Assembly (NCBI GenBank): GCA_017303335.1
Contig: JAFLBK010000001.1
Coordinates: forward strand, 1,785,632-1,849,631
Length of the DNA stretch: 64,000 bases
Source of the DNA: Chitinophagales bacterium
Lineage (GTDB): Bacteria; Bacteroidota; Bacteroidia; Chitinophagales; Chitinophagaceae
Direction: 5' to 3'
The position numbers and the translations under genes were made by a program. Within the stretch, counting starts at the first letter, position 1, and every line of letters begins with the position of its first letter. The notes beneath the pieces are model-generated. The model saw only the letters and a program-made list of their open reading frames with translations. It did not search any database and was not told the origin of the DNA. Positions 55,388-63,644 of the stretch are shown piece after piece.

Positions 55388-55975
55388 CTATTTCGCCGGA
55401 TAAATTCCAAATTTGTCTGAAGCATTACCATAATAAATTCCGTCCCAGCCTCTTTTACCATTGTCAATAAAAGTTTGTAATTCTATTTTTTCATACTTGG
55501 GATTGACGATTTCAAAATCATCAAACCAAATTTTCATATCAATATGTTTGTTCCCACCGTCTTGAAACAAATCTATTGTGTTTTGTCTGCCATGTTGGTT
55601 TTCAGAGTTGAAGTCAAAGCTCAATCTGTCAAGCCAATGATTTTCGTCATTGCAATTAATGAATTCCCAACCGTAAATTGAAACATGTTTAAATTCTTCA
55701 ACTTTTTCTAAAATTTGTTCCGGTTCAAACTTTACTACTTGTGCAGATTTGTCGTCCCAGCGACCAAGTCTATATGAAGCAATAAATTTCCCAATTGGTT
55801 TGAACACAAATTGAACTCTATTGTCAGTTGGAACTTGTCCATTAATGTCAAGTGCGACTGGAGAAAAAGTAACAACCACTATTTCCTTTTCCTTTTGAAA
55901 TTCTACACCAAGAATTGTCGCTTCATTGAGTGCTAGATTTATTCCATCAATTATGTCTTGAGAAAATGTTGCCAT
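55388..55975 (-). CDS. Cassette 16: hypothetical cytosolic protein
   Basis: 195 residues, no signal. Beta-rich with VVTFSPVALDINGQVP, VQFVFKPIGKFIASYRLGRWDD, SIYGWEFINCND and HIDMKIWFDDFEIVNP. No domain recognised; the regular strand pattern suggests one globular domain. Cores GTTAGCGGCT / AGCCGCTAAC. Confidence 0.68.
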   Translation of the reverse strand: MATFSQDIIDGINLALNEATILGVEFQKEKEIVVVTFSPVALDINGQVPTDNRVQFVFKPIGKFIASYRLGRWDDKSAQVVKFEPEQILEKVEEFKHVSIYGWEFINCNDENHWLDRLSFDFNSENQHGRQNTIDLFQDGGNKHIDMKIWFDDFEIVNPKYEKIELQTFIDNGKRGWDGIYYGNASDKFGIYPAK

Positions 55976-56000
55976 AGTTGAACTGTGTCATTAAGGTAGC

Positions 56001-56198
56001 CGCTAACGGACAGGTATTGCCGATGGTGGGGAATTAGAATTCCGTCCGCCGGAACTATTGCCTGGTTTTTTGATAAAGTTAAATATTAAGAACCAAAGCT
56101 GGGCTTTATTCGTCGAGCCCCGAACCACAGCACAGCAAAATTACCGCTGCTGATTGTTCCAATGTCCAGCCCCACTATTGGCAATACCAATGTTAGCG
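56001..56198 (-). repeat. attC-like site S16 (class C)
   Basis: CGCTAAC ... GTTAGCG, inner arms GGTATTGCCGATGGTGGGG / CCCCACTATTGGCAATACC; body with GAATTCCGTCCGCCGG. Confidence 0.85.
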
Positions 56199-57311
56199 GT
56201 TGTGTTTCTCATTCCAGTCAATTCGTATCAATTTATTTCCTTCAACAATTAATGAAGTAACTTCCCTTTCACCGGCGATGCCGTAAAAGTCTAAATTCAT
56301 TAAGGCTCTTTTGTCATATAGAGTTGTTACAGGTCGATGAGTGTATAAATCGTCATTAAATAATGGATTAACTATCGAAATTGTGCTATCAATAATCTCT
56401 GCTAAGAAAGTTCTTTGTCGCCAGTTAACCAGATAAAGAGTTTTGTCTGCAAAAGGAATGGACGAAAACGTTTGAAGGTCATAAAAATCAAAAATAACTT
56501 TTGCATGCTTTGAAGTGTCAGAATATCCTAATGCTTGTCCTTGGAAGGTTTTGTTTGTTTTATTGAAGTCAACTATGGTAAGGTTGTCTGGATTTTCAAT
56601 TACTTTAAGCTCGGAACTGCCACTCATGTGTCCTAACTTGGAAAGAACAAAATATTTTCCATCTCTTTTTGTTATTGTGTTGGCACAAGTCGCTTCGGTG
56701 AAATATGTCTTTTGGGTATTCTTATTAAAAAAGTAAACTGTTCCTCCCCATTCACCATGACAGTCAAAGAAGATAATATATTTGTCGTCTTCAAATAACT
56801 TTGGTTGGTTTTTTAAGGGGTTTATAATGTTGGAAGCTTCCCATTTAAAGTCAGCATCTAAAACGTAAGTCTGATTATCGGATTGTGCAATAAGATTGTT
56901 GCCTAATAGCCACTGATATTTAAATTTCCTTGTGTTTAATTTACGTTCAAGGTCACTATTCCTTTCCAGCGAAGGTATTTTATAACAAACAAAATTTCCG
57001 GGTTCAAATAATGCAATTAAATTGTCTTGAAAAATTAGAGAGTAGGCAACTGGATATTTGTTGCCAAACGGGTTTTTTAATACTGTGTCAATTAGATTAA
57101 CAAAAATGGGGTTGTCACTTAAGATTACTTTATAATTGTCACCTTTGTAAATCAACGGCAATTTAATTGTGTCATTCTCATAGTTATACTCTTTAAACCG
57201 GTTGATTAAAGTGTCAAAGTTTACAATAATATTAGGCGTGTCAGATTTACTCTGTCCACATGAACAAAAAAATGTCGAAATAAAAATTGTTAATAGTAGT
57301 GAAGTCTTCAT
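56193..57311 (-). CDS. Cassette 17: lipoprotein, possibly beta-propeller
   Basis: 372 residues from MKTSLLLTIF with a lipobox at FFCSC (the longer frame begins in the attC core). The mature part is strand-rich with repeated Trp/aromatic motifs (RKFKYQWLLGNNLIAQ, DADFKWEASNI, DDKYIIFFDCHGEWGG), suggesting a beta-propeller-like fold (inference). The TAA stop lies inside the GTTAGCG core at 56193-56195, so the recombination site supplies the stop codon. Confidence 0.75.
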   Translation of the reverse strand: MKTSLLLTIFISTFFCSCGQSKSDTPNIIVNFDTLINRFKEYNYENDTIKLPLIYKGDNYKVILSDNPIFVNLIDTVLKNPFGNKYPVAYSLIFQDNLIALFEPGNFVCYKIPSLERNSDLERKLNTRKFKYQWLLGNNLIAQSDNQTYVLDADFKWEASNIINPLKNQPKLFEDDKYIIFFDCHGEWGGTVYFFNKNTQKTYFTEATCANTITKRDGKYFVLSKLGHMSGSSELKVIENPDNLTIVDFNKTNKTFQGQALGYSDTSKHAKVIFDFYDLQTFSSIPFADKTLYLVNWRQRTFLAEIIDSTISIVNPLFNDDLYTHRPVTTLYDKRALMNLDFYGIAGEREVTSLIVEGNKLIRIDWNEKHNR

Positions 57312-57319
57312 AACATAAC

Positions 57320-57516
57320 CGCTAACGTTCAAGCATTGGCGCAGTGGGAGTGAGGCTTTGTACGTCTGCCCGGCTGGGGAATGCTCTTAGAATTTAAGAG
57401 TTTTAAGTTACCGAGTTTTGGCCAAGGATCAGGTCAACCCCTGACCGCTGCCTGGCTTTGTTTTGTGCTAAAGTTTGGGTGTCAAGCCCCCATTGCTGCC
57501 AATGCCGCTGTTGGCT
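57320..57516 (-). repeat. attC-like site S17 (class A)
   Basis: CGCTAAC ... GTTGGCT, inner arms GCATTGGCGCAGTGGG / CCCATTGCTGCCAATGC. Confidence 0.87.
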
Positions 57517-57527
57517 GCAGTGTTGAC

Positions 57528-58073
57528 TTATTCGGCATTAGTTACAATTCTGAATCGAGTAACTCCACTTCGTCGAAAGATGGCTTGAATGTTTTTAAAA
57601 TCAATATGATCATAGTTGTTTGGAAGTTTAAGTATTAAGTGTTTATCGAGGGGGTATAATCCTCCGTATGCACCCACAAAGGCTTTTAGCCATGCCGATA
57701 ATTCGCTATTAAGAGTATCACTAATTGAAATTCCAATCTGGTTAAACTGATTGTTTATGGCATTCGAAAAAGTAGCCAAATCTTTTAACGCCACCCCAAT
57801 TGTATCAATTTGATTTAGTTTATCAATTTGACTATCTGTTAGGCCAAGATTATTGGAGGTATCTAAATATGAGTAAATAGCTCTTTTGGGAGTTGAATCT
57901 CCGAGCAAAATGAACACTACTCCTTTCTCAGTGATAGTCAATAATATTGCTTGGTCTGGTGAAATCTTAGATGCAACAGAAGTTGGCGCCTTAACAACAA
58001 CGGTTTGGCTTTCCGTCTTGTGGTGGCAACTAAATAGAAATGCTAAACTTAATGTAATGCCTAAAAGTTTCAA
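57528..58073 (-). CDS. Cassette 18: small lipoprotein
   Basis: 181 residues with lipoprotein signal (AFLFSC, Cys16) followed by a His/Lys/Thr linker. The domain contains ILLTITEKGVVFILLGDST, DSQIDKLNQIDTIGVALKDL and HLILKLPNNYDHIDFKNIQAIF. The last stretch resembles ExbD-type C-domains (KADKNVPYGxV/Vxxlxr-like), but the match is weak. No confident function. Confidence 0.68.
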   Translation of the reverse strand: MKLLGITLSLAFLFSCHHKTESQTVVVKAPTSVASKISPDQAILLTITEKGVVFILLGDSTPKRAIYSYLDTSNNLGLTDSQIDKLNQIDTIGVALKDLATFSNAINNQFNQIGISISDTLNSELSAWLKAFVGAYGGLYPLDKHLILKLPNNYDHIDFKNIQAIFRRSGVTRFRIVTNAE

Positions 58074-58112
58074 TTTTTTTGTTTACTGATTATTATATCC
58101 TAAGAACATTGC

Positions 58113-58309
58113 AGCCAACGGTCAAGCATTGGCGCAGTGGGAGTGAGGCTTTGTTCGTCTGCCCGGCCGCGGATGCTTTTAGAATTTAGAAATTTGAAAT
58201 TACTGGATTTTGTTGAAGTTTCAGGTCGACCCCTGACCGCTGCCAGGCTTTGCTTTTATGCTGAAGTATGGGTGTCTAGCCCCCATTGCGGCCAATGCCC
58301 ATGTTAGCC
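58113..58309 (-). repeat. attC-like site S18 (class A)
   Basis: AGCCAAC ... GTTAGCC; class A arms (CCCATTGCGGCCAATGC on the right). Confidence 0.87.
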
Positions 58310-58527
58310 GGTCGGTTACCTTCGAGTTGATAAAAATGCTGAATCAGGGTCCAGTTGTCGGGCGTGGCTGTGCATGTACTGAAGTTCAATTGGCGGTACC
58401 AAGCCACTCTTCAAATTAAGTACTGCTTACCTCCAACTAATTGAAAAGAGCCCGAATAAAGCTGACTGATGAGTTACTGCTGAAGTTTGATTCCTGTCGC
58501 TCAGTAAAGCAGTAACTGCCGGCTAAC
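58303..58527 (-). other. Cassette 19: gene-free cassette
   Basis: 225 bp between cores GTTAGCCGG and CCGGCTAAC (complementary over 9 bp). No ORF of meaningful length on either strand. It contains a hairpin with arms GTTACTGCT / AGCAGTAAC at about 58473-58516. It may carry a small RNA or a promoter rather than a protein; nothing more can be seen. Confidence 0.7.
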
Positions 58528-58716
58528 GGTCCTGCATTGGCGCAGTGGGAGTGAGGCTTTGTTCGTCTGCCCAGCTGCAGATGCTTTTAGAATTTGGGAA
58601 TTTGAAATTACCGGGTTTTGCCAAAGGATCAGGTCAACCCCTGACTGCTGCCTGGCTTTGTTTTATGCTGAAGTATGGGTGTCAAGCCCCCATTGCTGCC
58701 AATGCCCTTGTTGTAC
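58521..58716 (-). repeat. attC-like site S19 (class A)
   Basis: GGCTAAC ... GTTGTAC; contains a CTGCAG site in the body at about 58575. Confidence 0.87.
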
Positions 58717-58724
58717 GTTCGTTT

Positions 58725-59081
58725 TTAGTCCCTTACTATAGTTTCCCATTTAATCTGACCATCAATTTCACTACAAAGTCCTATTCCACCCATTCCATAA
58801 TCATAAGCTAAATAATATTCGATTTGCCGTTGTTTTATGAACTCTGCAAATTCGGTTGAATTCTCAACCATTTGTGAGAATAGCCTTTTGACTTCAAATA
58901 GTTCATTTAAAGTGGACTCTTTGGTAATATTCTCTAAATTATTAGTAAGTGTCCAACCAGTTACTGACAAATGGTTTGAATGGTCGCTGCCAAAAGTCAA
59001 TTCACCAACATTTAGGGAATGGCAGTTTTTTAATAATATCATTGCAGATTTAAGCCTATGATTCAATTCATCTTTGTCCAT
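58725..59081 (-). CDS. Cassette 20: small hypothetical protein
   Basis: 118 residues, acidic, cytosolic; KDELNHRLKSAMILLKNCHSL at the start and QIEYYLAYDYGMGGIGLCSEIDG near the end. No family recognised. Cores GTTGTACGT / ACGTACAAC. Confidence 0.65.
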   Translation of the reverse strand: MDKDELNHRLKSAMILLKNCHSLNVGELTFGSDHSNHLSVTGWTLTNNLENITKESTLNELFEVKRLFSQMVENSTEFAEFIKQRQIEYYLAYDYGMGGIGLCSEIDGQIKWETIVRD

Positions 59082-59158
59082 TTTGTAGTATCAGTTGGTA
59101 TTAGAAATTTACTAGCATGAAAAATTTGTGATTAAATGGATGCCTTTTTAAAAATGAC

Positions 59159-59354
59159 GTACAACGTTCAAGCATTGGCGCAGTGGGAGTGAGGCTTTGT
59201 TCGTCTGCCCAGCTTGCGATGCTTTTAGAATTGAGAAATTTGAATTTACCGGATTTTGTTGAAGTATCAGGTCAACCCCTGACCGCTGCCTGGCTTTGTT
59301 TTATGCTGATGTATGGATGTCAAGCCCCCATTGCTGCCAATGCCGCTGTTAGCT
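59159..59354 (-). repeat. attC-like site S20 (class A)
   Basis: GTACAAC ... GTTAGCT, class A inner arms. Confidence 0.87.
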
Positions 59355-59359
59355 GGCGT

Positions 59360-59767
59360 TTAAATTGTGGGATTTGTCATTAGACTGTTTATTTCAATTA
59401 TTTCACAGTCTGAAATTCGTCCTGCCTCAAAAAAATACCCCTTTGTTCCTACTTTAATTCTTTCTTGGTGATACTTTCTTAATGGGTCCATTATAATCCA
59501 CATTTTGGCCGTTCCTGACCACGGAATATGTTTATCAGCTTCAAGAATAAGGTCTCCATTTTCATCTTCAAATTCTGGCCAGATAATGAAATTCCCTTTC
59601 ATAGTGTGGTTGGCATTTTCATACCAAAAATCCCATCTTATTCCTTGAAAAGGAGTCTGAGATCTACCGCCTTCTTCCTGTGAATAAAGACGATATCTTA
59701 CACGAAAATCACAAGGGTGCCCCAAAATTTCTTCATATGGTTTATGAAATCGTGAAGTCATGCTCAT
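59360..59767 (-). CDS. Cassette 21: hypothetical cytosolic protein
   Basis: 135 residues, aromatic and basic: GHPCDFRVRYRLYSQEEGG, IRWDFWYENANHTMKG, HIPWSGTAKMWIIMDPLR. Probably a beta-barrel-like single domain. No family recognised. Cores GTTAGCTGGC / GCCAGCTAAC, identical to those of cassette 11. Confidence 0.67.
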   Translation of the reverse strand: MSMTSRFHKPYEEILGHPCDFRVRYRLYSQEEGGRSQTPFQGIRWDFWYENANHTMKGNFIIWPEFEDENGDLILEADKHIPWSGTAKMWIIMDPLRKYHQERIKVGTKGYFFEAGRISDCEIIEINSLMTNPTI

Positions 59768-59778
59768 ATATTAATGCC

Positions 59779-59973
59779 AGCTAACGTTCGAGCATTTACG
59801 CTGTTGGAGGGAGGATTTGTACGTCCGCCCGGTTTGTAAAGCTTTTAGGCTTTGTGTACTTGAAATTACGATGATTTACTTAGGATCAAGTCAGCCAAGA
59901 ACTAATGCCTGGCTTTGGGCTTTTGCTGAAGCTCGCTTGTCAGGCCCCAATAGCGTAAATGCCTTTGTTATGC
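59779..59973 (-). repeat. attC-like site S21 (class B)
   Basis: AGCTAAC ... GTTATGC, inner arms GCATTTACGCTG / TAGCGTAAATGC. Confidence 0.85.
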
Positions 59974-60046
59974 GTTCGCCCTTCTTCTCTGTCTGTCAAG
60001 TTGTGTTCTGTGTCCAACGAAGCAGAGTGTGTCCCCGAAGCGTTGG

Positions 60047-60120
60047 CAAAAAGCATACTCTTTTGCAAGGTTGGCTTTGTGTGTCGGCTATGTGTGCCTT
60101 GCAAATGTGTATGCTTTTGT
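60047..60120. repeat. Nested hairpin copy 3 (left end of cassette 22)
   Basis: Outer arms AAAAGCATAC / GTATGCTTTT, inner arms TTTTGCAAGG / CCTTGCAAA. The upstream flank resembles the flank of copy 1 (both contain CGAAGCAG, GTGTGTCCC and GAAGCGT). Confidence 0.78.
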
Positions 60121-60128
60121 GTGTTGGA

Positions 60129-61064
60129 TTATCGTGGCCCCATAAAACGGTCACCATTAAAGTGTATCATGTGTTCGGGAAAATCTACAACCCAAACTTC
60201 TGTCTCCCATGCGATGTTTGTCGAATGCTTTTTAAATTCTGCAAAGTCGGGAAATGCCGAAACATAAACTTTGCCTGCTTTGCAGTCTTTGAGTAATTCC
60301 TCCAATTCAACAATTCGTTTTGGTGAAACAGGACCATGAGAAGTAACCGCTTCAATTAAGTAAAGCCAATTTTTCTTTCTGTCAAACAGAACTACGTCAG
60401 GTAACTTGCTATGTTCTGTAATTGGTATGCCTATTTCTTTTAAAACTTTCTTGTCAACATATAGGTCTTTGTTTGCAGTATCGCCCAAATAAAGAACTTC
60501 GCTGCCATTTGCAAAACGTGCAGCAAAATCTTGAATGATTGCAGCTTGCACAACATTATGTTTGCCAGCAGAAAGTTTAAGTGTTTTACCGTTACTTAAT
60601 TTTACAGGAATTAAATTTTGCTTTCTCTCTTTTAAGTATTTCTTTGAAAGTTCGCCAACTTCCGACTTAAATCTTTCTGATGCTTCTTTCCATGCCTTTG
60701 TCCCGAATGTTCTAATGGCTTCAAGTGCTTCTTTTGTTATTGCATAATGAGCATTGGGGCTGTTAACAGGTAGAGTAGGATTGTCAGGATTGTAGTCAGC
60801 TATTCTTGCTTGAACAAATTGATGTAGTACTTGGCGTCGAAATGTTTCTCTCGTATTGGGAGCATATTCCTTTTTGTAAACTTCCTTACAAAATGCCATA
60901 ATGCCTTTTGAAACTTTTAGACTTGCTTTAGTTGCCTTGCTCCAATTGCCACGGGGCTTAATATCACAAAGGGCAAGCAATGTGTAGGCTGAAATTTCAT
61001 TTTGTTGTGCTGCTGGCAACCCTAATTCTTTAAGGATTTCTTTTGCTTCATCAATTTTGTTCAT
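60129..61064 (-). CDS. Cassette 22: BsuBI/PstI-family restriction endonuclease
   Basis: 311 residues matching the BsuBI/PstI type II endonuclease family, whose characterised members cut CTGCAG. An N-terminal helical domain (about 1-170) is followed by a catalytic domain with KLSAGKHNVVQAAIIQDFA, and a PD-(D/E)xK-like core LPDVVLFDRKKNWLYLIEAVTSHGP (Asp near 223, Glu near 237, written here as LPDVVLF and LIEAVTSHGP). VYVSAFPDFAEFKKH follows. It overlaps the methyltransferase gene by 14 bp, a typical R-M arrangement with the methyltransferase first. Confidence 0.9.
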   Translation of the reverse strand: MNKIDEAKEILKELGLPAAQQNEISAYTLLALCDIKPRGNWSKATKASLKVSKGIMAFCKEVYKKEYAPNTRETFRRQVLHQFVQARIADYNPDNPTLPVNSPNAHYAITKEALEAIRTFGTKAWKEASERFKSEVGELSKKYLKERKQNLIPVKLSNGKTLKLSAGKHNVVQAAIIQDFAARFANGSEVLYLGDTANKDLYVDKKVLKEIGIPITEHSKLPDVVLFDRKKNWLYLIEAVTSHGPVSPKRIVELEELLKDCKAGKVYVSAFPDFAEFKKHSTNIAWETEVWVVDFPEHMIHFNGDRFMGPR

Positions 61065-62652
61065 AAGCGAATATATGTTCTATATCAAAGTAGTTGTTTA
61101 TGATTTCATCAACCTTTGATTGTGTAAAGTCGTTTAGTAAGATTATTTGGTTGCCAATTTGTTTTATATCTTCTAATGGGGGCAAAGGCATTTCCCTTAA
61201 TTCGGTCGCACTCACATTTATATTTCCGTTGAAGGTTCTGAAATATGTGTCAAAAAGATTGCTATTTAACAAAGCAGCAAGTCCTAATATTTCATTTCTT
61301 TCAAGATGCCCTTTAGGTCTGTAAATGTAATTGAGATGATTTTCGACACCGATATATTCTGCTTGGGTAATGTCAACAAAATAAGGAGTTGCGACCAATC
61401 TGCTCTTATCGTCCTTTGCACTAAAGCGGCGAAGGAAAACATAATTCTTATTCGGAATCAAAAGCGATTTGGTTTCTTCGCAAAGTTGAATGTATTGAGG
61501 TTTGTTTCTTTTAGCAACCGGCCATTCAAATTGCATTTTAGCTGTGTTGATAAGCTGATAAAGCGGAACTAAAAAAACTGTTCCATTTTGATATTGCTCA
61601 AACAAGTATTGAGTTGCTCTGAATGAAACAACTGGGCCTGTTGAGATTTGAATATCGTATTGACGTAAACTACCTGCCCATGATTTAAACAGCTTGATTA
61701 CTTTATCGTCTGTTTCATTTGTTGGAAGATGAATGATTTTTTCTTTTGACTTTAAGTCAATCAGTTCATCGGTTTTATAAATCTTTTCAGTAAAACTTTC
61801 GATGTCTCTAATTCCATTAGAATGTGTTACAAGTATAGAAGGCAAATGTCCATTTAGCTTTTGCTTTTTGCCTTTCAATATTAGTGTTTCTTGCAAAACG
61901 CTATCACGGTCAAAAGTATCAGTCCTTGAGCCGAATAAGTGTATTTGTTCTATTTCAATTTCCTGAAAGAATGCTTCACGGAAAGCCCTGAAATAATTTC
62001 CTGATGCAAAACTTCTCGGTGTGATAAAAATTAGTTCACCGCCTTCTTTTAAAAGTTTTGTAGCAACCATCATAAAGATTGAGTAGATGTTTGGTTGCCC
62101 CCAAACAATAGACTTTGCTACTGTCGCCCGTTTATCATCCTTAGATATTTTGAAATAGGGTGGATTTGAAATTACAATATCGTAAGTGGCATTTTTCGGT
62201 TCAGAAAAAAGTGTCGCCGAAACTTGAAAGCAATCTTTATTTTCAAGAACAAAATCATTTGTGTCAAGCGTTGCTTTAAACTTGATTTTATATTGCTTTA
62301 GCCATTTGCCTAAATAGTCAAGCACTGCTTGTGTGTAAGGGAGAATGTCTTGGTCGGTTTCGTAAACTACAAGTTCAATTTCTTTTAAACTGTCATTATG
62401 TTTTGCAATTGTCTCAATGAGTGAACTTGAAAGAATGGCCATACCGCAACCTGGGTCAAGTATTTTGAATTTTTCTTTTGTTTGTTTGGCAAGTCCCGCC
62501 ATGAAGTGAGCAATTTCTGTCGGAGTAAAAAATTGTCCATTGTCCTTCTTGTGCTGTGTCGTAACGGTTTTAGCATAAAGCTGTCCAACCCTGTCTGCAA
62601 AGTGGCTGGGTAACTCATTGGTGAGTGGTTTTATGTCTATCGCTACTGTCAT
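61051..62652 (-). CDS. Cassette 22: N6-adenine DNA methyltransferase (PstI/BsuBI-type partner)
   Basis: 533 residues. SAM motif I KILDPGCGMAILSSSL (around 46-61), VVYETD (motif II) and catalytic NPPY in DIVISNPPYFKIS (around 168) define an N6-adenine methyltransferase. ITPRSFASGNYFRAFRE follows, and the C-terminal half (about 300-533) is the target-recognition part. NNGQFFTPTEIA-like DNGQFFTPTEIAHFMAGL at about 36 is typical of type II/IIG enzymes. It protects the host from the adjacent endonuclease. Confidence 0.92.
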   Translation of the reverse strand: MTVAIDIKPLTNELPSHFADRVGQLYAKTVTTQHKKDNGQFFTPTEIAHFMAGLAKQTKEKFKILDPGCGMAILSSSLIETIAKHNDSLKEIELVVYETDQDILPYTQAVLDYLGKWLKQYKIKFKATLDTNDFVLENKDCFQVSATLFSEPKNATYDIVISNPPYFKISKDDKRATVAKSIVWGQPNIYSIFMMVATKLLKEGGELIFITPRSFASGNYFRAFREAFFQEIEIEQIHLFGSRTDTFDRDSVLQETLILKGKKQKLNGHLPSILVTHSNGIRDIESFTEKIYKTDELIDLKSKEKIIHLPTNETDDKVIKLFKSWAGSLRQYDIQISTGPVVSFRATQYLFEQYQNGTVFLVPLYQLINTAKMQFEWPVAKRNKPQYIQLCEETKSLLIPNKNYVFLRRFSAKDDKSRLVATPYFVDITQAEYIGVENHLNYIYRPKGHLERNEILGLAALLNSNLFDTYFRTFNGNINVSATELREMPLPPLEDIKQIGNQIILLNDFTQSKVDEIINNYFDIEHIFAYEQN

Positions 62653-62721
62653 GCCAACAAATTTACTAAAAGTATTGCTGTTTAAAGCGATTTCGATTTA
62701 TGAGATGGTCGCAGTGTGTCG

Positions 62722-62796
62722 GCAAAATTTTAGCTCTTTTGCAAGGTTGGCTTTGTGTCTGGGTTTTGTGTGCCTTGCAAATGTGCTAAAATGTGC
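62722..62796. repeat. Nested hairpin copy 4 (right end of cassette 22)
   Basis: Outer arms ATTTTAGC / GCTAAAAT, inner arms TTTTGCAAGG / CCTTGCAAA. The right flank ends CCAATAGGGTGAC before the core, as in copy 2. Confidence 0.78.
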
Positions 62797-62860
62797 GGTG
62801 GCTTGTTGAGGTCTTCGCTGTCAAACCCCAATGAAGAACGGAAAGCTCCAATAGGGTGAC

Positions 62861-63059
62861 GCATAACGCCCCCAGCATTTACGCTGTTGGAGGGAGGAGG
62901 TGTTCCGTCCGCCCGGTTGGGGATGATTTTAGTACTAGTGAGTTTGAAATTACGGTGATTTCTTGGAGAAGCATGTCCAGCCCAGAACATATGCCTGGCT
63001 TTGGGTTTTAGCTGAAGTTCGCTTGTCAAGCCCCAATAGCGTAAATGCCTTTGTTGGCT
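62861..63059 (-). repeat. attC-like site S22 (class B)
   Basis: GCATAAC ... GTTGGCT; the left core pairs with GTTATGCGT at the other end of cassette 22, 2.9 kb away. Confidence 0.85.
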
Positions 63060-63346
63060 GCTGTACTTTTTTTGACGAAATAGTATAGAGTGGTCACCAC
63101 TACCCACGATAAGAAGATGTCAATGAGAAGATTTGTGACAATCCATTCAGAATTAGGAATTGTACTACCACTAAGCCAAAACTGCCGGTAGTAAGTAAAG
63201 GGAAATCCAACATCAAGTTTGTATGCTTCATTTTTCCTATAATAATGTAGTGGGTTTATTTGTATTAAAAATGTTATGAAGGAAATGGAAAAGAACACAA
63301 ACGCAGATAGTATTGTTCCTTTAAAAAATACCCAAGTGGTTTTCAT
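63026..63346 (-). CDS. Cassette 23: membrane protein running into the attC site
   Basis: 106 residues with two hydrophobic helices (about 8-30 and 66-88) and an extracytoplasmic loop containing HYYRKNEAYKLDVG. The frame has no stop before the recombination core and continues about 11 codons into S22, ending at 63026. The last residues (AANKGIYAIGA) are therefore encoded by the attC and would change if the cassette moved. It is 7 bp from the other gene of the cassette. Confidence 0.68.
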   Translation of the reverse strand: MKTTWVFFKGTILSAFVFFSISFITFLIQINPLHYYRKNEAYKLDVGFPFTYYRQFWLSGSTIPNSEWIVTNLLIDIFLSWVVVTTLYYFVKKSTAANKGIYAIGA

Positions 63347-63353
63347 ATAAGTA

Positions 63354-63635
63354 TTAGAATTGGGAGATTAAGTACACTACCGGGATAAACAGAGCCAGTA
63401 ATCCAAGTGAAATTTGCTTGTATATTTTCGCTTCTTTTCTGTTCAATAACCATAATCCAAGAGCTGTAAGCACATTCAGTAATACCAGGAGGGGATAACC
63501 TATCATGAAGATAATTGGCGATTTATCTGAATTGTCGGTTACTACAATATAGATGAGACCAGCAATTATTGCTAGATTTAGGGTAATAGCAACTATTTTA
63601 TGAATTGTCAAGCTTCTGGAAAGAGATGTGATCAT
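63354..63635 (-). CDS. Cassette 23: small membrane protein
   Basis: 93 residues from MITSLSRSLTIHKIV (longer frame starts in the attC flank). Three hydrophobic segments (about 12-30, 37-60 and 70-90) separated by short charged loops. No family recognised. Likely co-expressed with the following membrane protein. Confidence 0.68.
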   Translation of the reverse strand: MITSLSRSLTIHKIVAITLNLAIIAGLIYIVVTDNSDKSPIIFMIGYPLLVLLNVLTALGLWLLNRKEAKIYKQISLGLLALFIPVVYLISQF

Positions 63636-63644
63636 AGGTATAGC

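Noticed and set aside
55204..55470. Recurring small ORFs beginning MGVRLCSSAQL (also at 58545, 59183 and, similar, 46097)
   Set aside because: They start with GTG inside class A attC sites and reflect the repeat sequence read through. They are not a protein family.
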